DNA of 64,000 nucleotides, taken from Trichoplusia ni (lineage: Eukaryota > Arthropoda > Insecta > Lepidoptera > Noctuidae). The stretch is from NCBI RefSeq assembly GCF_003590095.1, contig NC_039501.1:3503673-3567672 (forward strand), in the 5' to 3' direction. Of the stretch, positions 34,501-40,027 are shown piece by piece. The first letter of the stretch is position 1. Each line of letters starts with the position of its first letter. The notes below the pieces were generated by a model. It was not told the DNA's origin, did not search any database, and saw only the letters and a list, made by a program, of their open reading frames with translations. A program made the position numbers and the translations under genes.

Positions 34501-37146
34501 CGTTATAGACGAGACGGTTCTCGAGTAGATCAAACGTTTGACAGGTTATGTTTTTGAATGACTGAAACATGTTGGTTTGAACAGTTTGTCAGGCATTCAT
34601 TTCTATGAAACTTTGAACTTCTATATTTTTGTGTCTCATTTCGTACTAGATTGCTCATTTTAGCTCGAAGTCTTAAAAAGAGGTTGCAAATGATTCCGTC
34701 AAACAATTTCAAATGCCTCAGAAACCTTTATTAATTAAATTACATGGTACATCTATAACTTTTGAAAGTCTGTTTTTACTGTCGTTTTAAACTGGTCCCT
34801 TATTAGTCACCGTTCTACAGCGGTTCCATGGTGTAACGGTTAGCACTCTGGACTCTGAATCCAGCGATCCGAGTTCAAATCTCGGTGGAACCTGTGCTTT
34901 TTGCATTTTATAAATTCTTCTTTGCAAAATTTAGGCTAATTTGCTTAAAAATTAGGTTTAGGTGTATTTTGCTGTCTTACTAATATTTTACTACATATTT
35001 TTTTTAATTCGAATTGTATTTGTACAGGACCTCCAACTCCTATATACGCCCAGCCGAGCATCAAACCCCAACCCAATGTGGACCTGAGGTACTCAGCTAC
35101 GTACGGTAACCCGTACCTAAGGAACAGTAATATTGGTAAGTTACTAAAAATTGAGAAACATCGACTTTTTTTACTTTTAAAAGAAAAGTTCAAACTTTAA
35201 TTTAAAAAGTATAACAAATTCTACAAAAATATCATTCTGAAACATTTCACAGTAGCAAATTTTGTTAAAACATTTATCTAAAATTAAAATTTATAAATTA
35301 GCTTTTATTTTATTTTAAGTTTCAAAAACTTAGATTTTTATTTTAAATAACGTAATAATAAATTACACAATCATAAATTTTGTTAAAACATTTGTATAAA
35401 ATTAAAAAATAGATTTTATTTTATTTCAGCTACAAGAATATTAATTTAAATAAAAAATAAAAAAATAATTGCTCGAATTTTATTCTTTGTTTAAATATAA
35501 ATTAATTAATTTTTGTTTCTTTAATTCAGGCTACAACAGCCAAGTGCACACGGCTAAGCCCGCGGCGACGCCCGCCCCGCCGCCATACTCGGCCATCAGA
35601 AGTTCTGTCGTTTTACCTCCAGGTAAATAAAGACATCACGCTGTTGTAAGGGTAAGCAGTATTCCTTATAGAGAATGCGTTACCTTAAAAAAAACCTTTT
35701 TTTTGTGTTACCTTTAATAGAACCCACTGTCAAAGAACCGAAATAAGAGTTGTAATTAGTTTAGCAAAATAGTAATTTCTTAATTTATGCACGATAAAAT
35801 TCATTTTTTTCATAGACTGAGCACAGAATTGATATCCATTTTATGTCGGAGTTTAAAAACACCCTTTTTTACTTTGTTATTATAATTTCATCCTTATTAT
35901 CTCTATCTATTAAATCGCATGGTTAAAATTTTCCCATTTAATATAGACGTTAGATTATTTAACTATAAAGTTCTACCATAGCTTAATTTAATCATCTCTT
36001 TACGATTTTTTCAAGTTTACTACCAAAACCAGTCTATACAAAGCACAAAAACACGAAACTCTAACAAAGCAAACAAACTTTCAAGCAAACACATTAACAT
36101 ACACTGTATTAAAACAGTCTGCAAAGTTGTATTGACAAGTTTCGAGCTTAATTCAACTGAATCGCTTGTATTTTGAACTAAGCTTAAATTGCGATCGATT
36201 TGCCCACAATTGCTTCGCAAAGTCGCATAAATCTAATTGCATTCACAATCTTGAATTATTTATTGGGTAGCAACTTAGCAAGTTTGTGTGCGATGTTGCT
36301 CTGTTTTTCAGACTTGTGTTTCAGTATTCAGAAATGTTTTTTGTTTAGTTCTTGATAATGTGGTGAATTTCAATTGAAGCAGGTATTTATTAAAAATATG
36401 TATTCTCTTGAAAAATAAATTACAATACAATATAGCTTTTTTAAATAATGTTATTTTAAAATAATAACACTGTTATATTTTTTAGTTTGTACAGATATGT
36501 TTAATTTTGATTTTTTTTCTGATGGTCTCTGCACTTATTGTACCTAATTATAAACTTAGTTATTAAATAATATTTGTACGCCTTCACGGCAAGACATAGC
36601 GCACATAATACCTCCTAACACCTGTATGTAAATATCCTATGTTTTACAAATAAAATTATTCTGATTCTGATTCTGATTCTAATATACTCAATGTTATCTA
36701 AACCAAATATTTACAGACATAATTTCATTAAAACACGTAGTTATGTTTTAATGAAATTGCTTACTTAAAACTCATTTTTCATAAAATTTGCTAAAAAAAT
36801 AATAAATATGTAAAAATAGCCATTTTTGTAGCCATAATATTTCGTAAAAACGTTATACAAAGATTTACCGCCAAGCCACTTCACTAAAAGTATCATAATG
36901 TCGTTTAAAAAAGTACATTATGTTAAAAAGCCAAGTCGTGTTTTTTATTAAAAACAATTTTACTTAGCTGCGCGCCGGAAAAGACTAGTTACATAAAATA
37001 TCTCGCCCAATTTGTATCTCGTATTAAAAATAATAAATGATCTTCTCTGTTTTAATAGAGCGGTTTTTTCTCAATATCACTTAAGCTAATTGTCGTAATT
37101 TTTCACAGGTAATGGCAGTCAGCCGACTCAAGGCACTCATGTATAG
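1339..37146 (+). CDS. rst: Irregular chiasm C-roughest/Kirre-type (NEPH family) Ig cell-adhesion receptor, 19 coding exons
   Basis: Spliced CDS assembled exon by exon: 833 residues, every junction GT-AG and in phase. Hydrophobic signal segment about 42-56, then five Ig domains with cysteine pairs C81/C139, C187/C246, C294/C338, C380/C423 and C465/C524. One transmembrane helix about 547-571 is followed by RRRRKK. The tail holds GLPLAGPV (634-641), a PPPY site (807-810) and C-terminal THV. N-glycosylation sequons include NLS, NQT, NVT, NVS, NTT and NCS. Family members sit at the plasma membrane and mediate homophilic or Nephrin/Hibris/SNS-type heterophilic adhesion in myoblast fusion, eye patterning, axon guidance and nephrocyte slits. 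Vertebrate NEPH1 also ends in a PDZ ligand that binds ZO-1. The family call rests on recalled similarity, strongest in Ig1 and Ig2 (VGSRVTLPCRV, LQWTKDDFGLG and CQAQNTADR type motifs). Whether it is the rst or the kirre orthologue is not settled, so the symbol is provisional. Confidence 0.93.
1546..7562 (+). other. Intron 1
   Basis: About 6 kb, GT-AG, AT-rich. Holds a tRNA-derived SINE at 2752-2993 and repeat fragments near 7200-7520. No gene seen. Confidence 0.85.
2752..2993 (-). repeat. tRNA-derived SINE, family B
   Basis: Read on the minus strand: a tRNA-like head with ggtcaagtggttag and box B gggttcgatctcc, then a body ending in tagatggcgttgtgtgaaag. Near-complete copies recur at 15985, 26018 and 39790. 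Confidence 0.75.
7563..7713 (+). CDS. rst: rst-like exon 2: first half of Ig1
   Basis: Residues 70-119 plus one base. Acceptor cgcag at 7562; donor gttggt at 7714 is weak. Contains VTLPC with C81, W92 in LQW, and a KDDFGLG..RNLSG segment typical of the family Ig1, including one N-glycosylation sequon. Confidence 0.92.
7759..7958 (+). repeat. tRNA-derived SINE, family A (near full length)
   Basis: Head gcacggatagccaaggttga (A-box region), box B gggtttgatcc, then the body with gtctgggtgtctttgtgcat and an acaaagattaaattc tail. This family has at least 15 copies in the window, on both strands. Confidence 0.78.
10283..10386 (+). repeat. SINE family A, decayed fragment
   Basis: Keeps the box B remnant attcgatcccc, a cttgtcctgagttagggtgt stretch and a gcgagagtcgttt end; the middle is deleted. 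Confidence 0.6.
10972..11070 (+). repeat. Dispersed repeat, three-copy family
   Basis: A block with gacacaggtccaacatgcag and cagaggccttgtt. Matches 33488-33582 (same strand) and 42343-42432 (opposite strand). Class unknown. Confidence 0.55.
12543..12692 (-). repeat. Lepidopteran dispersed repeat
   Basis: Reverse complement of the first half of the repeat at 57270-57622; shares ggtatcgtgttgccca and ccgaccccaacatagttggg. A further fragment lies at 46075-46152. Confidence 0.65.
13795..13866 (-). repeat. Dispersed repeat fragment (cccactgctggg family)
   Basis: On the minus strand it reads tgtcccactgctgggcaaga. Matches 13974-14130 in opposite orientation, only about 110 bp away, so the two form a partial inverted pair. 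Confidence 0.5.
13974..14130 (+). repeat. Dispersed repeat (cccactgctg family)
   Basis: Contains tggaatgtcccactgctgct, gagccgcgagtgaccagttc and cgccatctccgtctgggtct. A diverged copy lies at 54845-54960. Familiar as an abundant lepidopteran repeat, but I cannot assign its class. Confidence 0.6.
14436..14587 (+). repeat. SINE family A
   Basis: Box B remnant gttcgatctt, then gtctttgtgcatgtg, gaacatttgtgaaac and an acaaggatt-like end. Diverged, with internal changes. Confidence 0.65.
15132..15294 (+). repeat. SINE family A
   Basis: Starts gtggctgaggtcatcacgtc and runs through cttgtcctgagtctgggtgt to cacaaggattac. It produces overlapping spurious frames on both strands. Confidence 0.72.
15985..16244 (-). 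repeat. SINE family B
   Basis: Plus-strand view: acaactttcacacagcgcca, then gcaaagcttgtattatgag, and box B complement gggaatcgaaaccac. Same layout as 2752-2993 with small indels. Confidence 0.73.
16930..17145 (+). repeat. Dispersed repeat, two-copy family
   Basis: Shares gcaggctgaaattttcaggg, gacaaagcaatttaca and ggctgga-ccg-ttt blocks with 49325-49510. It ends about 30 bp before the exon 3 acceptor. Confidence 0.55.
17177..17257 (+). CDS. rst: rst-like exon 3: second half of Ig1
   Basis: Completes residue 120 and encodes 121-146 plus one base. Acceptor ttgcag, donor gtaagt at 17258. Encodes DYSLDI and the DDGQYQC motif with C139, which closes the Ig1 disulphide. It is isolated between introns of about 9.5 and 5 kb. 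Confidence 0.93.
17928..18042 (+). repeat. MULE left terminal inverted repeat
   Basis: 115 bp, mirrored at 19975-20090. Built from repeated AGTTCCG units, including AGTTCCGTGACGGAACT (palindrome apart from the centre base) and the perfect palindrome AGTTCCGCGGAACT. These are candidate transposase-binding sites. Confidence 0.9.
18104..18155 (-). repeat. SINE family B tail fragment inside the MULE
   Basis: aactttcacaccacgccact and cttaaactaggcagatttgt correspond to the 3' end of family B (compare 2758-2810), with several substitutions. It lies between the left inverted repeat and the transposase start. Confidence 0.5.
18322..19710 (+). CDS. MULE transposase with FLYWCH-type zinc finger
   Basis: 462 residues from the first ATG; the frame is open a little further upstream, but only with a TTG. 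Residues about 20-75 resemble a FLYWCH finger: F30, Y32-Y33, C47, C54, H69, H72, with the usual tryptophan replaced in LRRC. From about 195 comes the MULE catalytic core: DGTF (D200), a PLVYALLNKK block, TTDFEEA (D266), a CxxH motif (C287, H290), then TNQLEGWHHA with candidate third acid E381. It would cut and rejoin the element ends in the nucleus. No stop or frameshift interrupts it. Host co-option cannot be excluded from one copy, but the flanking repeats and duplication make an ordinary transposon gene far more likely. Confidence 0.92.
   Translation: MMCEPIPGPSTSSVDIVARGRGRVLIEDGFEYYCHSRYRNGQILRRCAQHKKKCSGTVTTTAGNDVIKHSPHKENCSPDYNKATMTLVMKNCVDEAALNEDTVPATYKKTVAALKNTGIDLIREIPTFNQIKSSMYRRRNKINMVSKMCFKEASEVEVPAPFKNFLLADYNDSDDGLRILVFCSTEAKHLFKSVASYFSDGTFKSCPKPFKQLYSIHGDLGSTEAKTNIVPLVYALLNKKNKKAYTTLFMLMRSQLHWQPKKNTTDFEEAAIQAYHETFPEAEHSGCYVHFKKKLWRKAKLLKITNKHQKRIVALCCALCFLPERNISDGFAYIESECSIFDNEDNIQNFMEYMKRFWMKPKLIKSWYIFGDEHKTTNQLEGWHHAINSTFKSKLPTIGLFLKKITVDANFFSVRGIQNAYNMKPQTKRKKASIQNDIIIQLHQNQLVNNDINIPLFLEKLR
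19975..20090 (-). repeat. MULE right terminal inverted repeat
   Basis: 116 bp, reverse complement of 17928-18042 with one extra T. Ends ggaataaacc, then the target duplication gaaagaac. Confidence 0.9.
20558..20876 (+). repeat. Dispersed short element, family H
   Basis: Begins actagcagttacccgcgact, has aaatcggtccagtagtttcg, and ends ataatattagtatagat. A reverse copy is at 30076-30308. This layout is common in Lepidoptera and probably retrotransposon-derived. Confidence 0.65.
22225..22376 (+). CDS. rst: rst-like exon 4: Ig1 end and first half of Ig2
   Basis: Residues 147-197. Acceptor ttccag, donor gtatgt at 22377, phase 0. Encodes the Ig1 terminal strand (AQLTVLV), the linker, and the Ig2 core with C187 followed by SSGGKPAAE. 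Confidence 0.93.
22377..22711 (+). other. Intron 4
   Basis: 335 bp, GT-AG, no recognisable element. Confidence 0.85.
22712..22803 (+). CDS. rst: rst-like exon 5: middle of Ig2
   Basis: Residues 198-227 plus two bases. Starts ITWLDG, the Ig tryptophan strand continuing directly from exon 4. Acceptor tttag at 22711; donor gtttgt at 22804 is weak but gives the only phase that joins to exon 6 as KTR-SVLRL. Confidence 0.9.
22804..23202 (+). other. Intron 5
   Basis: 399 bp, GT-AG. A short ctacaactggacaaaggcta remnant at 22857 is shared with other dispersed repeats; otherwise nothing seen. Confidence 0.8.
23203..23311 (+). CDS. rst: rst-like exon 6: end of Ig2
   Basis: Residues 228-264. Acceptor cccag at 23202, donor gtaagg at 23312. 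Encodes HHNQTITCQAQNTADR with C246 and one N-glycosylation sequon, the most diagnostic Rst/Kirre segment in the protein. A different frame across this exon is an unrelated shadow. Confidence 0.93.
23312..23981 (+). other. Intron 6
   Basis: 670 bp, GT-AG. Contains a short (aaatct)n-like stretch near 23835-23855; no gene or clear element. Confidence 0.85.
23982..24155 (+). CDS. rst: rst-like exon 7: first half of Ig3
   Basis: Residues 265-322, exactly 58 codons. Acceptor ttccag at 23981, donor gtgagt at 24156, phase 0 on both sides. Contains VKYMPKVNVT, KIPEGSELRVRC with C294, and YRWYINN. Frame continuation past 24155 is intron. Confidence 0.93.
24483..24670. repeat. Foldback (palindromic) repeat element, copy 1
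   Basis: Arms 24497-24554 and 24593-24650 are 58 bp each and pair with only about four transitions, around a 38-base centre. The unit is flanked by a 13-bp direct repeat aggattctaagtt (24470-24482, 24671-24683). Related copies: 45308-45373, 55134-55316, 56302-56422 and 63315-63432. Confidence 0.8.
26018..26256 (-). repeat. SINE family B
   Basis: Full layout present: tacaacgccatctagtttca, gcaaagcttgtattg, a diverged box B complement gagaatcgaactc, and a head complement near cactagacc. Confidence 0.73.
26498..26600 (+). CDS. rst: rst-like exon 8: second half of Ig3
   Basis: Residues 323-356 plus one base. Acceptor gtttcag at 26497, donor gtaagt at 26601. Encodes IIFNVSRKHHN and VVRCEVSNSVGKGE with C338 and two sequons (NVS, NTT). 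Longer frames on both strands here are shadows. The phases supply exactly what exons 7 and 9 need. Confidence 0.9.
26601..27670 (+). other. Intron 8
   Basis: 1070 bp, GT-AG, AT-rich; no recognisable element. Confidence 0.85.
27671..27804 (+). CDS. rst: rst-like exon 9: first half of Ig4
   Basis: Residues 357-401. Acceptor atttag at 27670, donor gtaagt at 27805. Encodes PPTFRTRPQNVETDLGSS, ILSC with C380, then PEIRWLF. Confidence 0.93.
27805..28406 (+). other. Intron 9
   Basis: About 600 bp, ending at a tandem cagcag acceptor. Holds a small tactagcttctgcccgcggt fragment at 28159 related to the repeat at 20558. Confidence 0.8.
28407..28530 (+). CDS. rst: rst-like exon 10: second half of Ig4, NAGNAG acceptor
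   Basis: Residues 402-442 plus one base, if the downstream AG (28405-28406) is used. The tandem cagcag at 28401-28406 also allows a start at 28404, adding one glutamine without changing frame. Encodes LKVYVSRETAGRYIC with C423. Donor gtaagt at 28531. Confidence 0.91.
28737..28890 (+). repeat. SINE family A
   Basis: Keeps a good A-box region (agccgagtggttgaggtcac), then a degraded box B and a shortened body ending near tttataaaact. Confidence 0.72.
29613..29700 (-). repeat. SINE family A, fragment
   Basis: Plus-strand view shows catgcacagagacaccaaaa, cagaacaagcattcc and gaatcacaaa, which is the reverse complement of the family A body. Confidence 0.6.
29905..30050 (+). CDS. rst: rst-like exon 11: first half of Ig5
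   Basis: Residues 443-491. Acceptor tttag at 29904, donor gtaagt at 30051. Encodes SAPKILSNRTQFG, VRIEC with C465, and IRWYFEG. Confidence 0.93.
30076..30308 (-). repeat. Dispersed short element, family H
   Basis: Reverse copy of 20558-20876: begins ctatactaatattataaaga and ends gtcgcgggcaactgctagta. Confidence 0.65.
30345..30545 (+). repeat. Dispersed repeat, three-copy family
   Basis: gtgaatgtaagtttatttgt, ttacgctttcacg and gaaccgattgttatcaaact blocks recur at 48400-48545 and, more diverged, 50225-50400. Confidence 0.55.
30657..30810 (+). CDS. rst: rst-like exon 12: second half of Ig5
   Basis: Residues 492-542 plus one base. Acceptor ttccag, donor gtgagt at 30811. Encodes LEEVLPDGVVKSSLVI and HYGRYNCSV with C524 and a sequon, then the last strand NAAITLKPL. 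Confidence 0.93.
30811..31182 (+). other. Intron 12
   Basis: 372 bp, GT-AG, no recognisable element. Confidence 0.85.
31183..31412 (+). CDS. rst: rst-like exon 13: transmembrane helix and juxtamembrane tail
   Basis: Residues 543-619. Acceptor taccag at 31182, donor gtaagt at 31413. Hydrophobic residues about 547-571 are followed by CHRRRRKK, a stop-transfer signal giving type I topology. The rest is a hydrophilic cytoplasmic stretch ending SDGSYEL, with tyrosines that could be phosphorylated. Confidence 0.93.
31413..31879 (+). other. Intron 13
   Basis: 467 bp, GT-AG, no recognisable element. Confidence 0.85.
31880..32038 (+). CDS. rst: rst-like exon 14: cytoplasmic tail
   Basis: Residues 620-672, 53 codons, phase 0 on both sides. 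Acceptor cctag at 31879, donor gtatgt at 32039. Contains GLPLAGPV, which I recall in almost the same form in Drosophila Rst/Kirre tails, then a tyrosine-rich DYSDPTYSDPYYK segment. Confidence 0.93.
32424..32454. repeat. Short GC-rich perfect hairpin
   Basis: 14-bp arms aactcggagccttt / aaaggctccgagtt around a 3-base loop, inside an AT-rich intron. Confidence 0.7.
32743..32784. repeat. AT-rich perfect inverted repeat
   Basis: 19-bp perfect arms (32743-32761 and 32766-32784) with a 4-base loop. Probably a cruciform-prone relic; no link to a named element. Confidence 0.7.
32990..33092 (+). repeat. SINE family A, 3' part
   Basis: Keeps gtgatccaagagaccacgaa, tgtgcatgcgacttgaatgt and ttgtgaaac; the tRNA-like head is missing. 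Confidence 0.65.
33161..33252 (+). CDS. rst: rst-like exon 15: Pro/Tyr-rich tail
   Basis: Residues 673-702 plus two bases. Acceptor cgcag at 33160, donor gtgagt at 33253. Encodes SPAGFVYDYPQGYAPPP and LEPPS, a low-complexity proline-rich segment suited to SH3-type contacts. A SINE remnant ends about 70 bp upstream of the acceptor. Confidence 0.91.
33253..33916 (+). other. Intron 15
   Basis: 664 bp with one dispersed repeat at 33488-33582; otherwise AT-rich. Confidence 0.85.
33488..33582 (+). repeat. Dispersed repeat, three-copy family
   Basis: gagacctagtccttttaaag and cagaggccatgttgaaaact match 10972-11070. Confidence 0.55.
33917..34071 (+). CDS. rst: rst-like exon 16: Ser/Thr-rich tail
   Basis: Residues 703-754 plus one base. 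Acceptor aacag at 33916, donor gtgagt at 34072. Encodes SLTRSIDTASTLPL and a Ser/Thr/Asn-rich stretch ending NLGLPVGD. It joins exon 17 as G-PPTPIYAQ. Confidence 0.92.
34822..34893 (+). tRNA. tRNA-Gln (anticodon CTG)
   Basis: 72 nt folding into a full cloverleaf. Acceptor GGTTCCA pairs with TGGAACC, the D stem is GTGT/GCAC (one wobble), the anticodon stem CTGGA/TCCAG encloses loop CTCTGAA, and the T stem is CCGAG/CTCGG. The anticodon at positions 34-36 is CTG, reading CAG. No CCA is encoded, as expected for a nuclear gene. A TTTTT run at 34898-34902 is a suitable RNA polymerase III terminator. It lies in the sense direction inside an intron of the adhesion gene. Unlike the SINE heads elsewhere, every stem is intact. 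Confidence 0.96.
34898..34902 (+). terminator. RNA polymerase III terminator of tRNA-Gln
   Basis: Five consecutive T residues, four bases after the end of the tRNA. Confidence 0.8.
35028..35135 (+). CDS. rst: rst-like exon 17: cytoplasmic tail
   Basis: Residues 755-790 plus one base. Acceptor tacag at 35027, donor gtaagt at 35136. Encodes PPTPIYAQPS and RYSATYGNPYL; YGN is a possible SH2-type YxN site if phosphorylated. Confidence 0.92.
35136..35529 (+). other. Intron 17
   Basis: 394 bp, extremely AT-rich, with an imperfect internal duplication (ttttgttaaaacattt at 35261 and again near 35377). Confidence 0.8.
35530..35622 (+). CDS. rst: rst-like exon 18: PPPY-containing tail
   Basis: Residues 791-821 plus one base. 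Acceptor ttcag at 35529, donor gtaaat at 35623. Has an Ala/Pro-rich run with PPPY (807-810), a WW-domain ligand, then SAIRSSVVLPP. Reading on into the intron gives Gly-Lys-stop at once. Confidence 0.91.
36570..36682 (+). repeat. Probable LINE 3' end with (ATTCTG)n tail
   Basis: aaataaaattattctgattc runs into four TTCTGA units (about 36658-36680). A poly(A)-signal-like sequence followed by a short tandem tail is typical of some insect non-LTR retrotransposon 3' ends. No reverse transcriptase remains. Confidence 0.5.
36721..36758. repeat. Perfect inverted repeat
   Basis: 15-bp arms aatttcattaaaaca / tgttttaatgaaatt around an 8-base loop. Confidence 0.65.
37109..37146 (+). CDS. rst: rst-like last coding exon: PDZ ligand THV
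   Basis: Completes residue 822 and adds NGSQPTQGTHV then TAG. Acceptor cacag at 37108. The final THV is a class I PDZ ligand, as in vertebrate NEPH1, which supports both the exon and the family call. Confidence 0.9.
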
Positions 37147-38310
37147 CGGTGTATAATACTTGTGTAAAAATGGACATTTGAAATCTGGCGGAAATTATGC
37201 TGTATGTGTAACATACTATGTTCCTAATATAATGACTGAGGTGTATATACGATAGAATAGGCCCCCTAGACTACTTTGTAAATCGATGGATTTGTCAACG
37301 AACTGACTGGACGAAAAATGATTTTTATGTTTTTATTTTTGTTAAATAAAAATATGATTTTAATTTATGACTTGAATAATTTAAATGAAGTTTACTTTTT
37401 TCTTCCAGTGACTTTGATTCGAATGCGAATAATGATTTGAATTTTCGAATTGTCGACTTTTGAATGTACGAAAATGTATTATCAAATAAAATAAATGTAA
37501 AGCTAAATTGTGTTTTGTAACATAAAACATAAGATATATTTTTGTAAATACAATGCATGCAAAAATAACTTTCTAATTTTTGTATTAAAATATTTTTGTT
37601 ACAATCTGTACATAAAAATGTATCCGCATTTTAGTGTGAATTTTATTTAGTTTCTTTATTTTTATTTATCAAATCTAAATAGCACGATACGATTGCTCAA
37701 TAAATAAATCGAGAAATAATCGATTTCTTTATAATTCCATTAATTTCCAATTAGTGTATTCTTAATTACAGACTGAAATAAAATATTTTATAAACTTTTA
37801 GAAAAAGTGAAACATCGATTTTTGTTCCGAATCGATTTCATTTGTTTTGATTATTACCGTCGCTAAGTTTTCGAAATCGGAAAAATATATAATATAGATA
37901 GAATAAATATTTAGCTAAAAATGGTCAATGATGTAGAAAAATCATATTTCTGTGATAATTATATAGTGAAAAGAAATTAGGAAAGCATCTTAATAGTTCC
38001 ATTTAATTAAGATTCCGATAATTGTGTGACTTTAAAATCAATAGTTTAAATATAATTTTAATTTCGCGTGCCTTTTATTTTAATTTTTATTTTATTGTAA
38101 ATATATGAAAATATAAGTTATGGTTTAAGCTTTACGAGAAAACTCTGGACCTCAAAGTGGGCATAATGGCAAATAACTTTTGTTGTTGAAAAAATCAAAA
38201 TGTATAAAAATATTGCATGATACTGTGTTTTTGTTCTCTGCATGCGATTATAATTTATCATTATTTTTAAATGAATAATGATATCACAATAAAACTTTGA
38301 ATTTTTATTA
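37147..38310 (+). other. 3' UTR region with several poly(A) signals
   Basis: AT-rich, no frame. AATAAA hexamers occur at 37345, 37485, 37699 and 38288. The last is followed by a GT-rich stretch near 38312-38330 and is the best distal cleavage site; the first would give a roughly 200-base UTR. Which is used cannot be told from sequence. Confidence 0.55.
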
Positions 38311-38644
38311 CTGAGTTGTGTTATTTTTGTCCTTTAATAATAATGGATCCTTCCCACTCCCTGTGAAAAAAAGGGGACAAGTGCGAGTTGAACTCGCCTG
38401 TAGAGGGTTCCGTACGATGTTACCTATCATGTTTTTGGAGTTAAAAAATATGTTCTCCCACACATTCCACCTGCAAATGTAAGTTGGTACGCACAATATT
38501 GAGTGATTTACCATGTTATTTTAATATCATGGACTTCTAAAATTTTAGGTTCAGTAGTTTCGGAGATAAGGGTTGGGGGGGAATGGACAATTTTCGTCAA
38601 TTTTCTTGAATAACGGAACCCTAAAAAGGTTTTGAATTAAATAT

Positions 38645-38766
38645 TTTTAAACGACTCTCACGTTAAGGAATTTAATCCTTGTGTCGCGGGAGTTTCACAA
38701 TCGCGGGGTCGAATCTGTGACACGTCTCGCTCAGTAGGTTTGGTGTGGTCACCTCAACCACTGATT
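38645..38766 (-). repeat. SINE family A with internal deletion
   Basis: aatccttgtgtcgcgggagt is followed directly by gcggggtcgaatct and ggtttggtgtggtcacctca, so the central body has been lost. Confidence 0.68.
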
Positions 38767-39117
38767 CTTACAGTAAACTATTTATAAGTACCTCATTGTA
38801 AAAAAAAAAACAATGAAAACTTTGAAAGCTCTCGTTCAAAAATTTGTAAAAAATACAAGAGCTCTTCTTAATTTATCAATTCATACTTCCGTAATAAAAG
38901 GGAAAAAACGGACCCTTATTACTGACGCGCCACTGTTTGTCTGCCTGCCCATCTGTCATCAAGCCGTATCTCGAAAACCATGATAGCTAGAAAGATAATA
39001 AAAAAACGAGTACTAAAAATAAAGATTGACCTTGAGCAACGTTCGTTATGGTCAAATATTTGTTGCGATTTATTTTTCTATCAACCTATTTAACGTTACC
39101 TCAGTATCTTACTTAAT

Positions 39118-39248
39118 ATATCCTGGGACAACTCACACACGGTTATCTGATCCCAAGCTAAGCAGAGCTTGTGTTATGGTAACCAGACAACTGATAAACT
39201 TACTCATATATTTCTAAATACATACATATTATAGATAAATTACACCCT
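39118..39248 (-). repeat. SINE family B-related copy
   Basis: gctaagcagagcttgtgtta, accagacaactgataaactt and tagataaattacaccc follow family B, but the outer end differs (cacacggttatctgatccc) and may mark a subfamily. Confidence 0.6.
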
Positions 39249-39789
39249 ACTTGACCAGTTATTCCTTCTTCTAGCTGTAAAATAATCTACATCACAAGCT
39301 CCCTATAATGATGAAGTAACTAAGTACATATCTTAGTAATTATCTCGCCGACTTATCTTAGATCAGAGATCTCAGTTTTAATGCTTTTCCAACGGTTGAA
39401 CTGGGAAAAAATCGGAAAACGAGCTTTTGATGACCACGAGGCTAATGATTGTGATGTCTTTGAACTGAAGTATTAGCTTTGAGTATTAGGATTGTAGTAT
39501 TTTTGGGTTTAATTTTTGTGTTACATACAAGATATACGTAAAGTACGTATTTTTATTTATTAGTTAGCTTAAAAGTTAAGAATATATTTATGGTAGATGA
39601 AGTTTTGGTTCACAACAGTTATATGACCCATAGGTAGGGAAATACTAGACTACGCTTTTAATATTGTTTATATTCATGATTTTAGAGATTGTTTTGTTTT
39701 CTGAAAATACTCTAAAACTTACAATATTTTAAATAGTTGGTTAAATTTTTCGCATAAAAATTTAAATAATAATCAGATTAGACATGTCT

Positions 39790-40027
39790 ATCGTGGCTGG
39801 CCAATTGGTGAGTAGCCCTAGCTGTCACTGAGGTTGTGGGTTCGATTTCGACTCAGGAAAATGGTTCGTGTGATGAGCACGATCATTTAATTATTTTCTG
39901 TCTGGGTGTACTTTATCAACAATACTTGCGTATTTAGAAATATATAAGATCTTGATCAGTGGTCTAGCACTAATAATACAAGCTTCGCTAAGCTTAAGAC
40001 TAGATGGCGTTGTGTGAAAGTTGTAAA
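39790..40027 (+). repeat. SINE family B
   Basis: Head near ggctggccaattggtgagta, box B gggttcgatttcgac, and the terminal segment gactagatggcgttgtgtga. Confidence 0.74.

Larger units (their letters stand above)
34072..35027 (+). other. Intron 16, hosting a tRNA gene
   Basis: 956 bp. Contains the tRNA-Gln gene at 34822-34893 and a short atcaaaatcggtcaagtcgt repeat remnant at 34315. Confidence 0.85.
35623..37108 (+). other. Intron 18
   Basis: 1486 bp. Holds a retroelement-like tail with a TTCTGA tandem (36570-36682) and a perfect hairpin (36721-36758). Confidence 0.85.
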
